Below, piece by piece: positions 35,084 to 43,482 of a stretch of 64,000 nt of DNA (its first letter is position 1; the number at the start of each line of letters is the position of its first letter). A program made the translations under genes and the position numbers. The notes under the pieces are model-generated. The model ran no database searches. It had not been told where the DNA came from and worked only from the letters and a program-made list of their open reading frames with translations. This DNA is from Flavobacterium fluviatile (lineage in GTDB: Bacteria; Bacteroidota; Bacteroidia; Flavobacteriales; Flavobacteriaceae), in assembly GCF_010645065.1 (NCBI RefSeq), contig NZ_JAADZW010000004.1, positions 124,001-188,000 on the forward strand. The letters are read 5' to 3'.

Positions 35084-37264
35084 ATGAGTAAGAAAATTAG
35101 AAAGCCGATAAAAAAAGAGAAGGATTTCTCCGGAAAAATAGTGAAGATTTTATCGCAAAGTGCTAATAAAGCATTTAATTATAAACAGATAGCAGCCACA
35201 CTTGAACTTGACGATACAAAAAGCAGAAACCAGATTATAAAAGATTTAAAAATTCTGGCAGCTTCCAAAAAAATTACAGAAACAGAACCCGGTAAGTATT
35301 TAATCAAAGCGATCAGCCAGGATTATTACGAAGGCACAATCGATATGACGAGCAGAAAAACGGCATATTTCATCTGTGACGAATTTGAAGAAGATGTTTT
35401 TATTCCGACCAATAATCTCAATCGTGCTTTAGACAAGGACAAAGTAAAAGTTTACGTTTACAACCGTAGAAAAGGAAAAAGACCTGAAGGAGAAGTAATT
35501 GAAGTATTAGAAAGAGAGAAAACAGAGTTTGTTGGCGTTATAGATATACAACCAAATTTTGCTTTTGTTGCTACTGCAAATCCTAAAATGTACACCGATA
35601 TTTTTATTCCAAAAGATAAAATTGGAGAAGCAGAAAATGGTGATGTTGTTTTGGTAAAGATTGAAGACTGGCCAAAAAAAGCTGATAGTCCGTTTGGATC
35701 TGTAATTCGTGTATTAGGAAAACCGGGTGAGCATAATACTGAGATTCATGCCATTTTAGCTGAGTACGGTCTTCCATCTGATTTTCCGGTAGAAGTAGAG
35801 GTTTTTGCACAAAAACTGGATACTTCGATTCAGGAATCTGAGATTGCAAAACGTCGTGATATGCGTGATACGCTTACGTTTACCATAGATCCAAAAGATG
35901 CAAAAGATTTTGATGATGCATTGTCTTTCAAAAAGTTAGAAAACGGAAACTTCGAAATCGGAATTCATATTGCCGATGTTTCGTATTATTTAGAAGAAGG
36001 AACAATTCTGGATGATGAGGCCTATCAACGAGCCACTTCGGTTTATTTAGTGGATAGGGTAGTGCCAATGCTTCCTGAAGTATTATCGAATTTTGCCTGT
36101 TCGCTTCGCCCAAATGAAGAGAAATATACTTTCTCTGCAGTTTTTGAAGTTTCTCCATCAGCCCAGGTTATCAGTCAGTGGTTTGGCAGAACTGTAATTT
36201 ATTCGGATCAGCGTTTTGCATACGAAGAAGCGCAATATATCATTGAAACAAAAGACAATACCATTCCATTGGAAACTTCCATCACAGGAGAATCTTATGT
36301 TGTTTCAGATGAGATGGTTGAAGCTACTTTAAAATTAGATGAATTAGCGAAGATTTTAAGAAAGAAAAGAATGCAGAATGGCGCTATTTCTTTTGACAAA
36401 GTAGAAGTAAAATTTAATTTAGATGCAGAAGGAGAACCGGAAGGAGTTTACTTCAAAATCTCTAAAGATGCCAATCATCTTATTGAAGAATTTATGCTTT
36501 TAGCCAATAGAAAAGTGGCAGAATATATTGGTAAACAAAAGAAAACTTTTGTATATCGTATTCACGACGAACCAAACGAAGACAAATTAATTGCAATGGC
36601 AGCTGTAATTGCTAAATTTGGTTATAAGTTAGATTTCAGAAATAAAGGTGATATTTCAAAATCCCTGAATTCCTTAATGGAAGAAGTAAATGGCAAAAAG
36701 GAGCAAAATCTTATTGATACTCTTGCTATTAGAAGTATGAGCAAAGCCAAATATTCGACAGATAACATTGGTCATTACGGTTTGGCTTTTGATTATTACA
36801 GCCATTTTACATCTCCGATTCGTCGTTATCCGGATGTAATGGTACACCGTTTATTGCAGTATTATCTGGATGGAGGAGCTTCTGTAGACGAAGAAACATA
36901 TGAGACCAAATGTCTGCATTGTTCCAACATGGAAAGCTTAGCCACTAATGCTGAAAGAGACAGTATCAAATACATGCAGGTTAAATACATGCAGGATCAT
37001 CAGGATGAGGAATTCCTTGGCGTTATTTCCGGTGTTACCGAATGGGGAATTTATGTAGAAATTGTTTCTAATAAATGCGAAGGAATGGTGAGAATCAGAG
37101 AGATCAAGGATGACTATTATACTTTCGATGAAAAACAATATGCACTGGTTGGAGCTACTTCAGACAGTATATTGCAATTAGGTGACGAAATTTACGTTAA
37201 AGTAAAAAATGCCGATTTAGTTAAAAAACAACTGGATTTTCATTTTTTAAGAAGAGCTGAATAA
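35084..37264 (+). CDS. rnr: Ribonuclease R
   Basis: The 726-residue 3'-5' exoribonuclease degrades structured RNA. It has an N-terminal winged helix (about 10-70), cold-shock-like domains, the RNB catalytic domain with FTIDPKDAKDFDDALSF (the Asp cluster that binds Mg2+, near 265-280), HYGLAFDYYSHFTSPIRRYPD, and a C-terminal S1 domain (FLGVISGVTEWGIYVEIV). It is the first strongly plus-strand gene right of the candidate origin and is followed closely by two plus-strand genes. Confidence 0.96.
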   Translation: MSKKIRKPIKKEKDFSGKIVKILSQSANKAFNYKQIAATLELDDTKSRNQIIKDLKILAASKKITETEPGKYLIKAISQDYYEGTIDMTSRKTAYFICDEFEEDVFIPTNNLNRALDKDKVKVYVYNRRKGKRPEGEVIEVLEREKTEFVGVIDIQPNFAFVATANPKMYTDIFIPKDKIGEAENGDVVLVKIEDWPKKADSPFGSVIRVLGKPGEHNTEIHAILAEYGLPSDFPVEVEVFAQKLDTSIQESEIAKRRDMRDTLTFTIDPKDAKDFDDALSFKKLENGNFEIGIHIADVSYYLEEGTILDDEAYQRATSVYLVDRVVPMLPEVLSNFACSLRPNEEKYTFSAVFEVSPSAQVISQWFGRTVIYSDQRFAYEEAQYIIETKDNTIPLETSITGESYVVSDEMVEATLKLDELAKILRKKRMQNGAISFDKVEVKFNLDAEGEPEGVYFKISKDANHLIEEFMLLANRKVAEYIGKQKKTFVYRIHDEPNEDKLIAMAAVIAKFGYKLDFRNKGDISKSLNSLMEEVNGKKEQNLIDTLAIRSMSKAKYSTDNIGHYGLAFDYYSHFTSPIRRYPDVMVHRLLQYYLDGGASVDEETYETKCLHCSNMESLATNAERDSIKYMQVKYMQDHQDEEFLGVISGVTEWGIYVEIVSNKCEGMVRIREIKDDYYTFDEKQYALVGATSDSILQLGDEIYVKVKNADLVKKQLDFHFLRRAE

Positions 37265-37288
37265 GTGGTTAAATTTTAAAATTAAAAA

Positions 37289-37957
37289 ATGAAAAAGTTA
37301 ATTATTGTAGTTATAATTTTGTTTATACAAATGTCTTTTGGACAGGTTACCAAAGAATTAGGAGATTTTGATACCGTTAAAGTTTACGATAAACTGAATG
37401 TAAAATTAGTTCAGTCGTCTGAAAATAAAATTGTTATAAAAGGCGCAAGGGAATCAGAACTGGAAGCTGTCAATAAAAACGGTATTTTAAAAATCAGAAT
37501 GCCTTTTCCTAAGCTTTTATCTGGTGATGATTTAGATGTTACTTTGTACTACAAACATATCGAACTGATTGATGTTAATGAAGGGGCAGAGGTTACAAGT
37601 GATGAAACTATAAAAGCTACTTCGTTTAAGGTAAGTGCTCAGGAAGGCGGAAAAATAAATGTAGATTTGGATGTTGATAAGCTTAAAGTAAGTTCTGTTT
37701 CCGGAGGAGAAATCACTGCAACCGGTAAAGCAGATCACCTTGATGCTGGCCTGGGAGCAGGAGGATATTTCCTTGGAAGTAAATTAGCCACATCCCAGAC
37801 AAAAGTAAGCGTTTCTGCTGGTGGAAAAGCAGATGTTAATGCTTCAACCCTTGTTGATGCAAAAGTAAGCGCAGGAGGCTCTATTTACATTTATGGAAAA
37901 CCTAAACAAATTAACCAAAAAACAGTTTTTGGAGGTAAAATAGAAGAAGTAAAATAA
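37289..37957 (+). CDS. Exported head GIN domain protein (DUF2807)
   Basis: The 222 residues have a signal peptide (KKLIIVVIILFIQMSFGQ) and a right-handed beta-helix-like domain with LGDFDTVKVYDKLNVKLVQS and repeated short strands rich in Gly, Ser and Val (SAQEGGKINVDLDVDKLKVSSVSGGEIT). This is the DUF2807 pattern. It likely sits in the periplasm or on the outer membrane. It starts 24 bases after rnr and is probably cotranscribed with it. Confidence 0.82.
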   Translation: MKKLIIVVIILFIQMSFGQVTKELGDFDTVKVYDKLNVKLVQSSENKIVIKGARESELEAVNKNGILKIRMPFPKLLSGDDLDVTLYYKHIELIDVNEGAEVTSDETIKATSFKVSAQEGGKINVDLDVDKLKVSSVSGGEITATGKADHLDAGLGAGGYFLGSKLATSQTKVSVSAGGKADVNASTLVDAKVSAGGSIYIYGKPKQINQKTVFGGKIEEVK

Positions 37958-37963
37958 TATTTA

Positions 37964-38641
37964 ATGATAAATGATATTCTGGCTGGGCTGCCATGGGGAC
38001 TTGTTCTGAGCTTTATGGTAGGTCCGGTATTTTTTGTTTTATTGGAAACCAGTATTACCAAAGGTTTCAGATCAGCAATTGTCTTTGATTTTGGAGTTGT
38101 ATTAGGAGACATTTTTTTTATAGCTATTGCTTATCTGGGAAGCTACAGACTGATTTCTAGTCTAAAAGACAAACCCGCTCTTTTTATTTTTGGCGGCATT
38201 ATAATGCTGTCTTACGGTATTATTTCATTCGTAAAACTGAAAAAAGGAGAAAAAATAAATGATGAAGAAATTGATCGTGATATTCTAAAAAGAAATTACG
38301 GTAGTTTGTTTGTAAAAGGCTTTTTACTGAACGTTATTAACATTGGAGTTCTTGGTTTCTGGCTTGCCGTTATTATTTCAGTCGGTCCAAAATTGCAGAT
38401 GCAGACTCCAAGAATGATGACTTTTTTTACTTCTGTCATTGTCACTTATTTATTGGTTGATTGTCTTAAAATAGTATTAGCAAAACAATTAAAATCTAAA
38501 ATGACACCTGTCAATATTCTAAAAATTAAAAAAGGAATCAGTATTGTTTTGATGGTATTTGGAGTAGTTTTAATGATTCAGGGCTGGTTTCCAAAAGAAA
38601 AAGAAATGGTTAAAAATGCTTTTGAAAGAATAGAAAAGTAG
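37964..38641 (+). CDS. LysE family exporter
   Basis: The 225-residue protein has six predicted membrane helices and the LysE/RhtB N-terminal motif GLPWGLVLSFMVGPVFFVLLETSITKG. LysE proteins export amino acids or related solutes; the substrate is not visible. It starts six bases after the DUF2807 stop, and a terminator follows at 38.67 kb. Confidence 0.87.
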   Translation: MINDILAGLPWGLVLSFMVGPVFFVLLETSITKGFRSAIVFDFGVVLGDIFFIAIAYLGSYRLISSLKDKPALFIFGGIIMLSYGIISFVKLKKGEKINDEEIDRDILKRNYGSLFVKGFLLNVINIGVLGFWLAVIISVGPKLQMQTPRMMTFFTSVIVTYLLVDCLKIVLAKQLKSKMTPVNILKIKKGISIVLMVFGVVLMIQGWFPKEKEMVKNAFERIEK

Positions 38642-38670
38642 TTTGTTAATAACTCAAAGATATAAAATTA

Positions 38671-38697
38671 AACCTCTGAATTTCAGAGGTTTTTTTG
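38671..38697 (+). terminator. Terminator of the rnr-lysE operon
   Basis: Arms AACCTCTGAA (38671-38680) and TTCAGAGGTT (38682-38691) followed by a T run. Confidence 0.85.
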
Positions 38698-38734
38698 TTT
38701 TTATAAGTTTATCAAAGTTATTCACGTATAGTTT

Positions 38735-38835
38735 GTCATTTCTCCCTTCGGTCGAAATGACACTCGGGATTCGACAAGATTGGAACCACACTTTATGGAG
38801 TTTCTCGTGTGATTTCTCCCTTCGGTCGAAATGAC
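38735..38835. repeat. REP-like dispersed palindromic element
   Basis: Two nearly identical 27-base units (38735-38761 and 38809-38835), each containing TCTCCCTTCGGTCGAAATGAC, are themselves imperfect palindromes and flank a 47-base spacer that can also fold (CACACTTTATGG / TCTCGTGTG). This matches a repetitive element scattered through Flavobacterium genomes. It is non-coding and may be mobilised in trans. Confidence 0.7.
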
Positions 38836-38850
38836 AAAAATCGAAAAAAT

Positions 38851-39124
38851 TATCCATAAAAAAAACCTTCAAATTGCTTTGCAGGTTTTGAGGGAACGTG
38901 CGTATTCGAACCGATATCTTAAACTAATTTTTCCTAAAAATTATCCATAAAAAAAAACTTCAAATTGATTTGAAGATTTGGAAACATCGTGCGTATTCGA
39001 ACCGATATCTTAAACTAATTTTTCCTAAAAATTATCCATAAAAAAAAACCTTCAAATTGCTTTGAAGATTTGGAAACATCGTGCGTATTCGAACCGATAT
39101 CTTAAACTAATTTTTCCTAAAAAT
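38851..39124. repeat. Three 91-bp tandem repeats derived from the tRNA-Cys 3' end
   Basis: Units begin at 38851, 38942 and 39033 (steps of 91, 91 and 92 bases), and a fourth start at 39125 runs into the real tRNA-Cys. Each holds TATCCAT, an A run, a CTTCAAATTG hairpin like the tRNA terminator, and a relic of the T-arm (TATTCGAACC where the gene has GGATTCGAACC), then diverges. There is no acceptor 5' half or anticodon, so these are not functional tRNAs. Confidence 0.85.
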
Positions 39125-39130
39125 TATCCA

Positions 39131-39162
39131 TAAAAAAACCTTCAAATTGCTTTGAAGGTTTT
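39131..39162 (-). terminator. Terminator of tRNA-Cys
   Basis: On the minus strand the arms AACCTTCAAA and TTTGAAGGTT (39151-39160 and 39137-39146) close a four-base loop and run into T residues directly after the tRNA. Confidence 0.8.
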
Positions 39163-39163
39163 G

Positions 39164-39234
39164 AGGCATCGTCCGGATTCGAACCGGAGTAGGAGCTTTT
39201 GCAGAGCCCAGCCTAGCCGCTCGGCCACGACGCC
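39164..39234 (-). tRNA. tRNA-Cys (GCA)
   Basis: The 71-base gene folds with acceptor GGCGTCG/CGATGCC, a D-arm with GAGCGGCTAGGC, an anticodon loop CTGCAAA giving anticodon GCA, and a T-arm CCGGTTCGAATCCGG. The CCA end is not encoded. Three degraded copies of its 3' portion lie downstream on the minus strand. Confidence 0.93.
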
Positions 39235-39328
39235 ATTGCTTGAACGGTTGGCAAAAGTAACTAAAATCTTTAAATTTCAAAAGTTTCAAAGAAAGTATTT
39301 TAAAATTTTAAATATTAGATTAAATAAA

Positions 39329-39688
39329 TTACTTTCTGATTTCCTTCATTTTTATGGTAACTGATTCAACATCACCACCAATAGGAGGATTTATTTTAGA
39401 AACCCAAACTGTCGTTTTTTCTACAGTTTCAATCTCATCAAGAATACGATTATTGATTCTTTTGGCTACATGCTCTAATAAATGTGAACGAATTGCCATT
39501 TCTTCAGTGACAATTTTGTTCAAATGTACGTAATCAACCGTATCAGCTAAGTGATCTGTTTGTGCAGATTGCTGTAAATTGGTTTTTATTTTTAAATCAA
39601 TAGTGTAATCAGATCCTATTTTTCCTTCTTCAATCATACATCCGTGATATGAAAAAGTACGAATGTTTTTAAGTTTTATAATACCCAT
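39329..39688 (-). CDS. folB: Dihydroneopterin aldolase
   Basis: The 119-residue enzyme of folate synthesis splits dihydroneopterin. The N-terminal IKLKNIRTFSYHGCMIEEGKIGSDYTIDL carries the conserved HGxxxxEx-type substrate region, and VDYVHLNKIVTEEM and LLEHVAKRINNRIL are also typical, with a final beta strand containing VSKINPPIGGDVESV. It starts two bases downstream of the ParE-like toxin stop, so the three genes probably form one operon. Confidence 0.9.
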   Translation of the reverse strand: MGIIKLKNIRTFSYHGCMIEEGKIGSDYTIDLKIKTNLQQSAQTDHLADTVDYVHLNKIVTEEMAIRSHLLEHVAKRINNRILDEIETVEKTTVWVSKINPPIGGDVESVTIKMKEIRK

Positions 39689-39690
39689 TT

Positions 39691-40002
39691 TTATAGTTTT
39701 ATTCTAGTATTTTCTGGATTTTGATAGTTGGATGTTACAGCTTGAATCGAAACATTTTTTTCGTCTTCATCGACCGTAAAATGAATTATATAAGGAAATT
39801 TTTTTAAGGGTAACGTACCAACAATGTTGTATTTTTCTTCAAAAAAAGGCAATGTATTTAATGTTAGAGCATAGTTTTTAAACTCTTTATAAAATAATTT
39901 GCCCAAGCCTTTTCTTATAGATTCATAATAAAAAGCTGTTTCATCTACTTCTAGTTTTGCTCTCGGAAGAATTATAGTTTTATAATTTCCTTCTAAAGCC
40001 AT
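39691..40002 (-). CDS. ParE/RelE-type toxin
   Basis: The 103 residues fit the RelE/ParE fold: an N-terminal strand (YKTIILPRAKLEVDETAFYYES), two helices, then a C-terminal sheet (PLKKFPYIIHFTVDEDEKNVSIQAVTSNYQNPE). This second family of small toxins differs from HigB at 13.9 kb. The antitoxin gene overlaps its start by ten bases. Its sits ahead of folB, which is unusual for a toxin pair. Confidence 0.75.
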   Translation of the reverse strand: MALEGNYKTIILPRAKLEVDETAFYYESIRKGLGKLFYKEFKNYALTLNTLPFFEEKYNIVGTLPLKKFPYIIHFTVDEDEKNVSIQAVTSNYQNPENTRIKL

Positions 40003-40208
40003 TTTTTATCTAACTCTTTTAATGCATCTTCTAGCGAAATATAATCTTCAGGTTTAGCGTTTTTTATACGTTCCAAAACCATTTCTTGCTGCCATAAAGG
40101 AATTTCATTTTCCACCTTTTCATCTATAGAAACTTCAGGAACATGCTTGAAAAAACTAACAAAAGTTTCATAAAAATCGTCCGGAATTGTAACAGTTAAT
40201 TGTCTCAT
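39993..40208 (-). CDS. Putative antitoxin of the ParE-like toxin
   Basis: About 71 residues: an N-terminal strand MRQLTVTIPDDFYETFVSFFK like ribbon-helix-helix-type antitoxins, then a charged helix-rich tail (LKELDKKWL). I start it at the ATG at 40208; the frame also holds a TTG three codons upstream. It is small, precedes and overlaps the toxin gene, and so is assigned as antitoxin by context. Confidence 0.62.
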   Translation of the reverse strand: MRQLTVTIPDDFYETFVSFFKHVPEVSIDEKVENEIPLWQQEMVLERIKNAKPEDYISLEDALKELDKKWL

Positions 40209-40322
40209 AATTCTCAATACTTATACAAAAATACTAAATAAATTAATCTCAGGTTTTAGCTTTAGCGTTTGAGGTTTACGCCACTTAAATAACTTTAAAC
40301 CTAAAACCTGAAACCTTTTTTT

Positions 40323-40330
40323 TATCTTTG
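40323..40330 (+). promoter_or_regulatory. -7 element for glnS
   Basis: TATCTTTG, a full TAnnTTTG match, ending 18 bases before the ATG at 40349. Confidence 0.6.
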
Positions 40331-40348
40331 CTAAAATTACTATAAATA

Positions 40349-42466
40349 ATGGCATCAGAAGATAAATCACTTAATTTTATTGAACAAATTGTAGAGGAAG
40401 ATTTAAAATCAGGTCTTTCAAATTCTAAGTTACGTTTTCGTTTCCCACCTGAACCAAACGGTTATTTACACATTGGACATGCAAGTTCTATTGCTTTAAA
40501 CTTTGGTTTAGGGATTGATTACCAGTCCCCTGTAAATTTGCGTTTTGACGATACAAATCCCGAAAAAGAAGAACAGGAATTTGTTGATGCTATTAAAAGA
40601 GATGTGGAATGGCTGGGCTATAAATGGGCCGAAGAATGTTATGCATCAGATTATTTTCAGCAATTATACGAGTGGGCTGTTTTATTGATTAAAAAAGATA
40701 AAGCGTATGTTGACAGTCAGACTTCTGAAGAAATGGCAATCCAGAAAGGGACGCCTACTACAGTTGGAACTGACAGTCCATATAGAAATCGTTCTGTAGA
40801 AGAAAACCTTGATTTATTCGAAAGAATGAAAAACGGTGAATTTGAGGCCGGTACGCATATTCTTCGTGCCAAAATTGATATGAAATCTACAAACATGTTA
40901 ATGCGTGATCCCATCATTTACAGAATTTTACACAAACATCATCACAGAACAGGAGATACCTGGAAAATCTATCCGATGTACGATTGGGCACACGGACAAA
41001 GCGATTATTTAGAAGCGATTTCACATTCATTTTGTACATTAGAATTTTTACCTCACCGCGAATTATACGATTGGTTTTTAGATCAGATTATAGACGAAAA
41101 CAGAATACGTCCCAAACAAAGAGAATTTGCCAGACGTAACTTATCACATACGGTTGTTAGTAAAAGAAAATTACAGCAACTTGTGAAGGAAAAGCATGTT
41201 AACGGCTGGGATGATCCAAGAATGTCAACGATTTCAGGGTTACGAAGACGTGGTTATACCGCTGCATCTTTACGAAATTTTGCCAATACAATTGGTATTG
41301 CAAAACGTGATAATCTGATCAATGTTTCGGTTTTAGAATTCTGTATTCGTGAAGATCTGAACAAAATTGCACCTCGTGTAATGGCTGTTTTAGATCCTGT
41401 AAAACTGGTAATTACAAATTATCCGGAAGGAAAAGAGGAGTGGCTGGAAGCTGAAAACAATCAGGAAGATGAAAATGCAGGATTCAGAAAAGTACCTTTT
41501 TCCCGTGAATTATACATTGAAAGAGAAGACTTTTTAGAAGAAGCTCCTGCTAAATTTTTCCGTTTGACTTTAGGAAAAGAAGTTCGTCTTAAAAATGCTT
41601 ATATTATTAAAGGTGAATCTGTTATAAAAGGTGAAAACGGAAATATTACAGAAATTCATGTAACGTATGATACAGATTCTTTAAGTGGAAGTGGTACTGA
41701 AGCCAGCCAGAGAAAAGTATCCGGAACATTACATTGGGTTTCTATCAAACATGCATTGGAAGCAGAGGTACGTTTGTACGACCGTTTGTTTACAGATGAA
41801 GCTCCTGACAGTTATAAAGAGAAAAATTTCTTAGATTTTGTGAATCCAAATTCATTAGAAATTGTTACTGGTTATGTTGAACCAAGTTTGGCAACAGCTC
41901 AAAATGAAGACAAGTTTCAGTTTCAGCGTTTAGGATATTTTACTGTTGATAAAGATTCAACTACTTCAAAATTAGTGTTTAACAAAACGGTTGGATTGAA
42001 AGATGCGTGGGAAGAAAAAGGTAAAAAAGAAGAAAACAGCATCAACAATTCTTTGAAAGATATCAACAAATATTTCAAAGTTGAGACTAAACCAGAAAGA
42101 ATTGCAATTGAAAATGCAATAGGGGAGAGCATAAAAAATGTTTCCAGTTTTTCATTATTACAAAATTCTTTAAAAAAGAATATAAACAATAATAAAGCTT
42201 CATTGTTGTTTTCTCAGTTTTTATTGAAATATTCAAACTGGAAATCTTCGGATTTTGAAGATGAGGATATTAAAAAATTATATGTGATGTCTCTCAGAAG
42301 TGAATCGACTTATGTAAGGTCGAAAGCACTTTTGAATTTAAGAGATCTTGAAAGTGAAAGTTTGAGAAATCAATTTTCAGAAGAAATTTTGAAATTATAT
42401 TCAAATCCACCAAAAAATGCTTCGGAAAGAGAAATTGAAATTCTCGCTGAAATGACGAAGAAGTAA
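40349..42466 (+). CDS. glnS: Glutaminyl-tRNA synthetase with extra C-terminal domain
   Basis: The 705-residue enzyme charges tRNA-Gln with glutamine. The HIGH motif lies in PPEPNGYLHIGHASSI, the KMSKS-like site in SHTVVSKRKLQQLV, and GLRRRGYTAASLRNF and the anticodon-binding beta barrels follow. The family core ends near residue 550 (FNKTVGLKDAWEEKG). About 145 further residues follow, helical and acidic, with YVRSKALLNLRDLESESLRNQF that looks like a HEAT-type repeat. E. coli GlnRS has 554 residues, so this is an added domain rather than a YqeY fusion that I can recognise. Confidence 0.93.
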   Translation: MASEDKSLNFIEQIVEEDLKSGLSNSKLRFRFPPEPNGYLHIGHASSIALNFGLGIDYQSPVNLRFDDTNPEKEEQEFVDAIKRDVEWLGYKWAEECYASDYFQQLYEWAVLLIKKDKAYVDSQTSEEMAIQKGTPTTVGTDSPYRNRSVEENLDLFERMKNGEFEAGTHILRAKIDMKSTNMLMRDPIIYRILHKHHHRTGDTWKIYPMYDWAHGQSDYLEAISHSFCTLEFLPHRELYDWFLDQIIDENRIRPKQREFARRNLSHTVVSKRKLQQLVKEKHVNGWDDPRMSTISGLRRRGYTAASLRNFANTIGIAKRDNLINVSVLEFCIREDLNKIAPRVMAVLDPVKLVITNYPEGKEEWLEAENNQEDENAGFRKVPFSRELYIEREDFLEEAPAKFFRLTLGKEVRLKNAYIIKGESVIKGENGNITEIHVTYDTDSLSGSGTEASQRKVSGTLHWVSIKHALEAEVRLYDRLFTDEAPDSYKEKNFLDFVNPNSLEIVTGYVEPSLATAQNEDKFQFQRLGYFTVDKDSTTSKLVFNKTVGLKDAWEEKGKKEENSINNSLKDINKYFKVETKPERIAIENAIGESIKNVSSFSLLQNSLKKNINNNKASLLFSQFLLKYSNWKSSDFEDEDIKKLYVMSLRSESTYVRSKALLNLRDLESESLRNQFSEEILKLYSNPPKNASEREIEILAEMTKK

Positions 42467-42483
42467 TATCAATATTATTTATT

Positions 42484-42512
42484 AAAAGCGCTTTCATTAG
42501 CGCTTTTTTTTA
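42484..42512 (+). terminator. Terminator of glnS
   Basis: Arms AAAAGCGCT (42484-42492) and AGCGCTTTT (42499-42507) with T tract. Confidence 0.85.
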
Positions 42513-42560
42513 TTATTTATTTTTTCTATTATATGTTTAAAATTATAATTTTAATAAATA

Positions 42561-43036
42561 AAAAGTAACCTTCATAAAACGATTTTAAGACATTTTCTAA
42601 TTACTTTCGATTCATTTATCATCTTTCTAAAAATAGTTAAATAGGAAGCTTTATTTTGATTTTATGATCCATTTCATGCTCTTTTAATGCTTATCAACAT
42701 TGAATTGTTGATAAAGTTAAAAAGAGATTTTATTTTCATTTAATTCAGCAAATAAACTTCAAAAATTCTATTTTCTACAAGCATCAATTTTATTTATCAA
42801 CTAATTTAAATTTTAATATTTTAATTATTATTTATAAAAACTATCATTTTTTAAAAATTTATAGCTTATTATAATTAAAATTAACCTCCATAAATTAATT
42901 TTAAGACCACTTTTAATTTCTTTTATGTCATTAATCATCTTTTGAATTATTATTGATTTAATAGCCTTATTTTAATTTCTAACCTCAATTTTGTCAGTTT
43001 AACGGGTTGTTAACATTCAATTGTTTATAAAGTCCG
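42561..43036. repeat. Gene-free region made of two ungapped, diverged copies, each with a DnaA-box-like palindrome
   Basis: The segment 42567-42714 aligns with 42883-43030 at a constant offset of 316 bases without any gap, by eye at about two thirds identity. The best-kept ends are the start (TAACCTTCATAA / TAACCTCCATAA) and the end, where the left copy has TTATCAACA and its inverse (42691-42699, 42706-42714) around a six-base spacer and the right copy has a weaker form (to 43030). Another TTATCAACT lies at 42794. No gene or RNA family is recognised here. Confidence 0.7.
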
Positions 43037-43117
43037 TATTTTTATCTAAAGGTCAAATATGAAATTTTATAATTCAGAAAAGAGTATCTTTATTAATCAC
43101 TTTTAAATTTTAATATT

Positions 43118-43444
43118 ATGTCAAACAATACAAATACGATTGCAGCAATTTTAGCCGGTGCAGCAGTAGGAGCGGCGATAGGAATTTTGTTAGCTCCGGA
43201 CAAAGGTTCAAACACAAGAGCAAAAATTAAAGAAAATCTGGGAGATACTGCCCACAATTTAAAAGATTCCTTTGAAGCAAGTTCAGAATTTTTACGTGAA
43301 AAATTCACAAGTGCTACACAAAATCTTGATGGAACTTTTGATGAGTTACTATCAAAAGTTAGTCATAAAACAGAAGAAGTTATTTCTTTTTTAGAATCTA
43401 AATTAGCTGATTTAAAAACTCAAAACGCTAAATACCAGAAATAA
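43118..43444 (+). CDS. YtxH domain protein
   Basis: The 108-residue protein has an N-terminal Gly/Ala-rich transmembrane helix (IAAILAGAAVGAAIGILLAPDKGSNTRAKIKE), which is the YtxH signature, then a long amphipathic coil. YtxH proteins are small membrane-associated proteins seen in stress responses; no clear biochemical role is known. TATCTTTA at 43085-43092 is a near-consensus -7 element. It closes with a terminator shared with the SPFH gene. Confidence 0.85.
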   Translation: MSNNTNTIAAILAGAAVGAAIGILLAPDKGSNTRAKIKENLGDTAHNLKDSFEASSEFLREKFTSATQNLDGTFDELLSKVSHKTEEVISFLESKLADLKTQNAKYQK

Positions 43445-43470
43445 AAAAGAGGCAATTAAGCCTCTTTTTC
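43444..43470. terminator. Shared terminator of convergent ytxH-like and SPFH genes
   Basis: Arms AAAAGAGGC and GCCTCTTTT (43445-43453, 43460-43468) around six bases, with A and T runs on both sides. Confidence 0.8.
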
Positions 43471-43482
43471 TTTTTAAAACTA

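Noticed and set aside
38643..38872. Overlapping open frames on both strands in the REP-like element
   Set aside because: They lie over palindromic repeats and a terminator, have no family-like sequence, and are best explained as chance frames.
38851..39124. Regular repeats that could be read as a CRISPR array
   Set aside because: Units are nearly identical over their full 91 bases with no variable spacers, contain a tRNA T-arm relic, and no cas genes are near.
39107..39364. Open frames across tRNA-Cys on both strands
   Set aside because: They overlap the tRNA gene and its terminator.
40250..40320. Long inverted repeat (AGGTTTTAG and CTAAAACCT) ahead of glnS as a T-box or riboswitch
   Set aside because: It lies upstream of the -7 element at 40323 and would not be in the glnS message; the loop is long and no known riboswitch core is seen.
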